From an uncultured beta proteobacterium (GTDB taxonomy: Bacteria; Pseudomonadota; Gammaproteobacteria; Burkholderiales; Burkholderiaceae): a stretch of DNA of 7,380 nt. The position numbers and the translations under genes are program-made. Under the pieces are notes generated by a model, which saw only the letters and a list, made by a program, of their open reading frames with translations, had not been told where the DNA came from and made no database searches. Where the stretch lies: the NCBI GenBank assembly GCA_903930665.1, contig CAIYZI010000225.1, positions 1 through 7,380 on the forward strand, in the 5' to 3' direction. Every line of letters begins with the position of its first letter. Positions within the stretch are counted from its first letter, which is position 1. This document shows positions 5,295-7,380 of the stretch, piece after piece.

Positions 5295-6446
5295 TTAGAA
5301 ATCAACATCTTTAAGGGCTCGAGCAATAACCAATCTCTGAATCTCACTAGTGCCTTCGTAAATTTGGGTAATACGCGCATCTCGGTAATAACGCTCAACT
5401 GGATAATCCTCAAGATACCCATAGCCACCATAGATCTGAATAGCTTTTGAACAAACCGACTCAGACATTTCAGAGGCAAATAATTTTGCTTGGGATGCCT
5501 CTGATAAACATGGCAAGCCCCGCTCTTTCATACTTGCTGCTTGCAAAATGAGTAAGCGCGCAGCATTAATTTGGGTTTGCATATCCGCCAAAAAATTGGC
5601 GACACTTTGGTGATCTATCAATGGTGCACCAAACTGAATACGTTCTTTTGAATACTTAAGCGCTGACTCAAATGCGGCTCTAGCTATACCTAAAGCTTGG
5701 GCAGCAATGCCAATGCGACCACCCTCTAAATTGGATAAAGCAATCGCTAGTCCCTTGCCTCGTGGACCGAGCAAATTGTCTTCCGGGATAACGCAATTGT
5801 CTAAAGTAATCGCACAAGTATCCGAGCCACGGATACCCAATTTCTTTTCTACCCGATTCACGATAAAGCCAGGAGTATTAGTGGGCACTAAAAATGCTGA
5901 GATGCCCTTCTTACCCAAATCTGGATCAGTCACAGCAAATACGATGGCTAATTTAGCCCTCTTGCCATTACTCACAAATTGCTTTGAACCATTCAGAGTC
6001 CAAAAACCATCTTTAAGCACCGCTCTGGTTTTGAGGTTATTAGCTTCTGAACCGGCCTGAGGTTCTGTCAGGCAAAAACATCCGATCGCTCTACCTGCGG
6101 CCAACTCCGTTAGCCATGTTTCTTTTTGCGCATCGGTTCCATACTTCAAAATTGGTCCGCATCCAACAGAATTATGAATGCTCATAATGGCGCCAACCGC
6201 ACCATCTCCTGCTGAAATCTCCTCAACTGCTAAGGCATAGGAAATATAATCAACGCTAGCACCACCCCACTCTTCAGGAACAACCATTCCCAGCAGTCCA
6301 AGCTCACCCATCTGGGCAATGACCTGATCATCAATCCAACCTTCATGATCCCATCGCTCACCATGAGGGGCGAGTTCATTTTTAGCAAAATCTCTTGCCA
6401 TATCTTGAACCATGACTTGTTCTTCGGAGAGTTCGAGAAACGCCAT
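5295..6446 (-). CDS. Short/branched-chain acyl-CoA dehydrogenase (possibly isobutyryl-CoA)
   Basis: A 383-residue flavoenzyme that makes an alpha,beta-enoyl-CoA from an acyl-CoA, passing electrons to EtfAB. Domains are the N-terminal helices (about 6-118), the beta domain (about 122-218) with CLTEPQAGSEANN (125-137) and FVSNG (157-161), and the C-terminal helices (about 230-380). The C-terminal domain has ERIQFG (268-273), IYGGYGYLEDYPVERYYRD (338-356) and IYEGTSEIQR (362-371). Glu364 is the expected catalytic base, placed as in short-, medium- and isobutyryl-type enzymes; the isovaleryl class carries it elsewhere. Length is typical. AAGGAT precedes the ATG by 6 bases. It sits 21 bases after a 3-hydroxyisobutyryl-CoA hydrolase-like gene, which favours valine breakdown (isobutyryl-CoA to methacrylyl-CoA). 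Butyryl- or 2-methylbutyryl-CoA cannot be excluded. Confidence 0.93.
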   Translation of the reverse strand: MAFLELSEEQVMVQDMARDFAKNELAPHGERWDHEGWIDDQVIAQMGELGLLGMVVPEEWGGASVDYISYALAVEEISAGDGAVGAIMSIHNSVGCGPILKYGTDAQKETWLTELAAGRAIGCFCLTEPQAGSEANNLKTRAVLKDGFWTLNGSKQFVSNGKRAKLAIVFAVTDPDLGKKGISAFLVPTNTPGFIVNRVEKKLGIRGSDTCAITLDNCVIPEDNLLGPRGKGLAIALSNLEGGRIGIAAQALGIARAAFESALKYSKERIQFGAPLIDHQSVANFLADMQTQINAARLLILQAASMKERGLPCLSEASQAKLFASEMSESVCSKAIQIYGGYGYLEDYPVERYYRDARITQIYEGTSEIQRLVIARALKDVDF

Positions 6447-6467
6447 AAATATATCCTTAGCTATTCG

Positions 6468-7380
6468 TTAATACTTACTTAACAGTGGGAATAATTCTTG
6501 TATTTTTTGCTCAGTCAATTCTGGCAAAGTAAAAGCCCATTTAGGCGAATTGTCTTTATCAATGATTAATGCGCGAATCCCTTCAGCAAAATCTCCAACC
6601 TCAATCCATCGAGCAGATAGCTCCAACTCCATTGAGAAGCATTCAGAAATAGACAGATGCTTGCCACGATGAACCGTTTCTCTTGCGCCTACCATGGCTA
6701 TGGGAGATCTCTTTTTCATGAGCTCTGCCGTTTCTGCAATCCAGGCGTCACCATTTGGTGCAGCCTGCTCTAGTGCGGCAATGATTTTTTCAACAGCATC
6801 TAAAGAAAAGATTGCATCTATAACATCACGCTTTGACTCTAGAGAGGCATTAAGAGGGGTATTGCGAGCACCCAAATTCAATAAGATTTTGACAAGTTGT
6901 TCAGATGCAGGGATATTGGCATTGAGCCGCTCTAATTGCTCTAAAAAGGCGGGAATATTACTTGAGGGCAATAACCAGTCTGCAAGATTGGCATACAAAG
7001 CATCTTCCGAATCGAGAGTGACGCCAGTGAGCGCTAAATACTCACCAATACTGCCTGGGCACTTTGATAAGAAATGGCTTGCACCAACATCTGGGAAATA
7101 GCCAATGGCGACTTCTGGCATAGAAATCTTTGAGCGCTCAGTAACCACTCTAAAACTTGCACCTTGAGAAATGCCCATACCGCCACCCATTACATAACCA
7201 TTCATCAGGGCAATGTAAGGCTTGGAATAGGTATAGATATATTCATTTAAAGCGTACTCATCACGAAAAAAATGTGCATGCATATCGCTGCCTGAAGTAA
7301 TGCTCTCGTAAATACTGCGAATATCTCCACCAGCACAGAAAGCCTTTTCGCCTTCACCTTTAACCAGTACTGCCAAAACC
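6468..7380 (-). CDS. 3-hydroxyisobutyryl-CoA hydrolase-like protein (5' end beyond window)
   Basis: A crotonase-fold enzyme. The reading frame stays open to base 7380, and the TTG at 7374-7376 is not a believable start because the conserved VLVKGEGEKAFCAGGDIR core already begins there. Roughly 50 N-terminal residues should lie outside. Numbering from that TTG: KAFCAGGDIR (11-20) and GGGMGIS (64-70) build the oxyanion hole. MPEVAIGYFPDVGASHFLSK (86-105) carries Glu88 and Asp96, matching the catalytic pair of human HIBCH. FFRDEYALN (36-44) and GIRALIIDKDNSPKW (264-278) are hallmarks that separate HIBCH from plain enoyl-CoA hydratases. It would release free 3-hydroxyisobutyrate from its CoA ester in valine catabolism, next to the dehydrogenase acting two steps earlier. 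Many genomes label this family only 'enoyl-CoA hydratase/isomerase'. First visible gene of the operon; its promoter is out of view. Confidence 0.92.
   Translation of the reverse strand, partial: VLAVLVKGEGEKAFCAGGDIRSIYESITSGSDMHAHFFRDEYALNEYIYTYSKPYIALMNGYVMGGGMGISQGASFRVVTERSKISMPEVAIGYFPDVGASHFLSKCPGSIGEYLALTGVTLDSEDALYANLADWLLPSSNIPAFLEQLERLNANIPASEQLVKILLNLGARNTPLNASLESKRDVIDAIFSLDAVEKIIAALEQAAPNGDAWIAETAELMKKRSPIAMVGARETVHRGKHLSISECFSMELELSARWIEVGDFAEGIRALIIDKDNSPKWAFTLPELTEQKIQELFPLLSKY

Noticed and set aside
5282..5479. Minus-strand frame of 65 codons overlapping the end of the intact acyl-CoA dehydrogenase
   Set aside because: It overlaps the catalytic C-terminal coding segment in another frame.
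3337..7101. Plus-strand open frames within 3337-3537, 3876-4306, 4471-4668, 4965-5263, 5707-6060 and 6694-7101
   Set aside because: All lie antisense to well-supported genes with intact family motifs, and their translations look like no protein family.

Overview
The window suggests a free-living betaproteobacterium of the Burkholderiaceae, most likely Polynucleobacter or a close relative. This is an inference from a moderate-to-low GC content, compact minus-strand gene clusters, a Burkholderiales-type phasin, and an etfB-etfA-acyl-CoA dehydrogenase cluster whose proteins read like those of that group. No marker such as rRNA is present to prove it. Every gene I can support lies on the minus strand, so the transcription order runs from high to low coordinates.

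Right part (about 7380 to 2520): one catabolic operon with short gaps. In order of transcription it holds a 3-hydroxyisobutyryl-CoA hydrolase-like protein (5' end outside the window), a short/branched-chain acyl-CoA dehydrogenase, etfB, etfA, and a 340-codon reading frame. The last is a shrunken, catalytically broken relative of the roughly 600-residue acyl-CoA dehydrogenases that often follow etfBA. The intact dehydrogenase would oxidise a short or branched acyl-CoA (isobutyryl-CoA fits the hydrolase partner and valine breakdown) and pass electrons to the EtfAB flavoprotein, which delivers them to the quinone pool.

Middle (about 2519 to 1516): poor in recognisable genes. A 402-base stretch holds inverted repeats and one doubtful 32-codon frame with a strong Shine-Dalgarno. 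Then comes a small acidic protein of unknown function (79 aa). Next is a 362-base gap with a near-consensus sigma70 promoter on the minus strand, which drives either a structured small RNA or a roughly 300-nt structured leader of the next gene. The RNA has a UUCG-capped hairpin and a perfect 13-bp stem, and it is the best candidate here for something undescribed.

Left part (1515 to 1): an OmpA/MotB-like peptidoglycan-binding lipoprotein and a small COG4315-type lipoprotein, probably co-transcribed and ended by an intrinsic terminator. After them comes a phasin gene, cut by the window edge. Its promoter is bracketed by a perfect 13-bp inverted repeat and carries TGCA-rich boxes that resemble targets of the PHB-responsive repressor PhaR.

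I found no tRNA, rRNA, CRISPR array or transposase gene.
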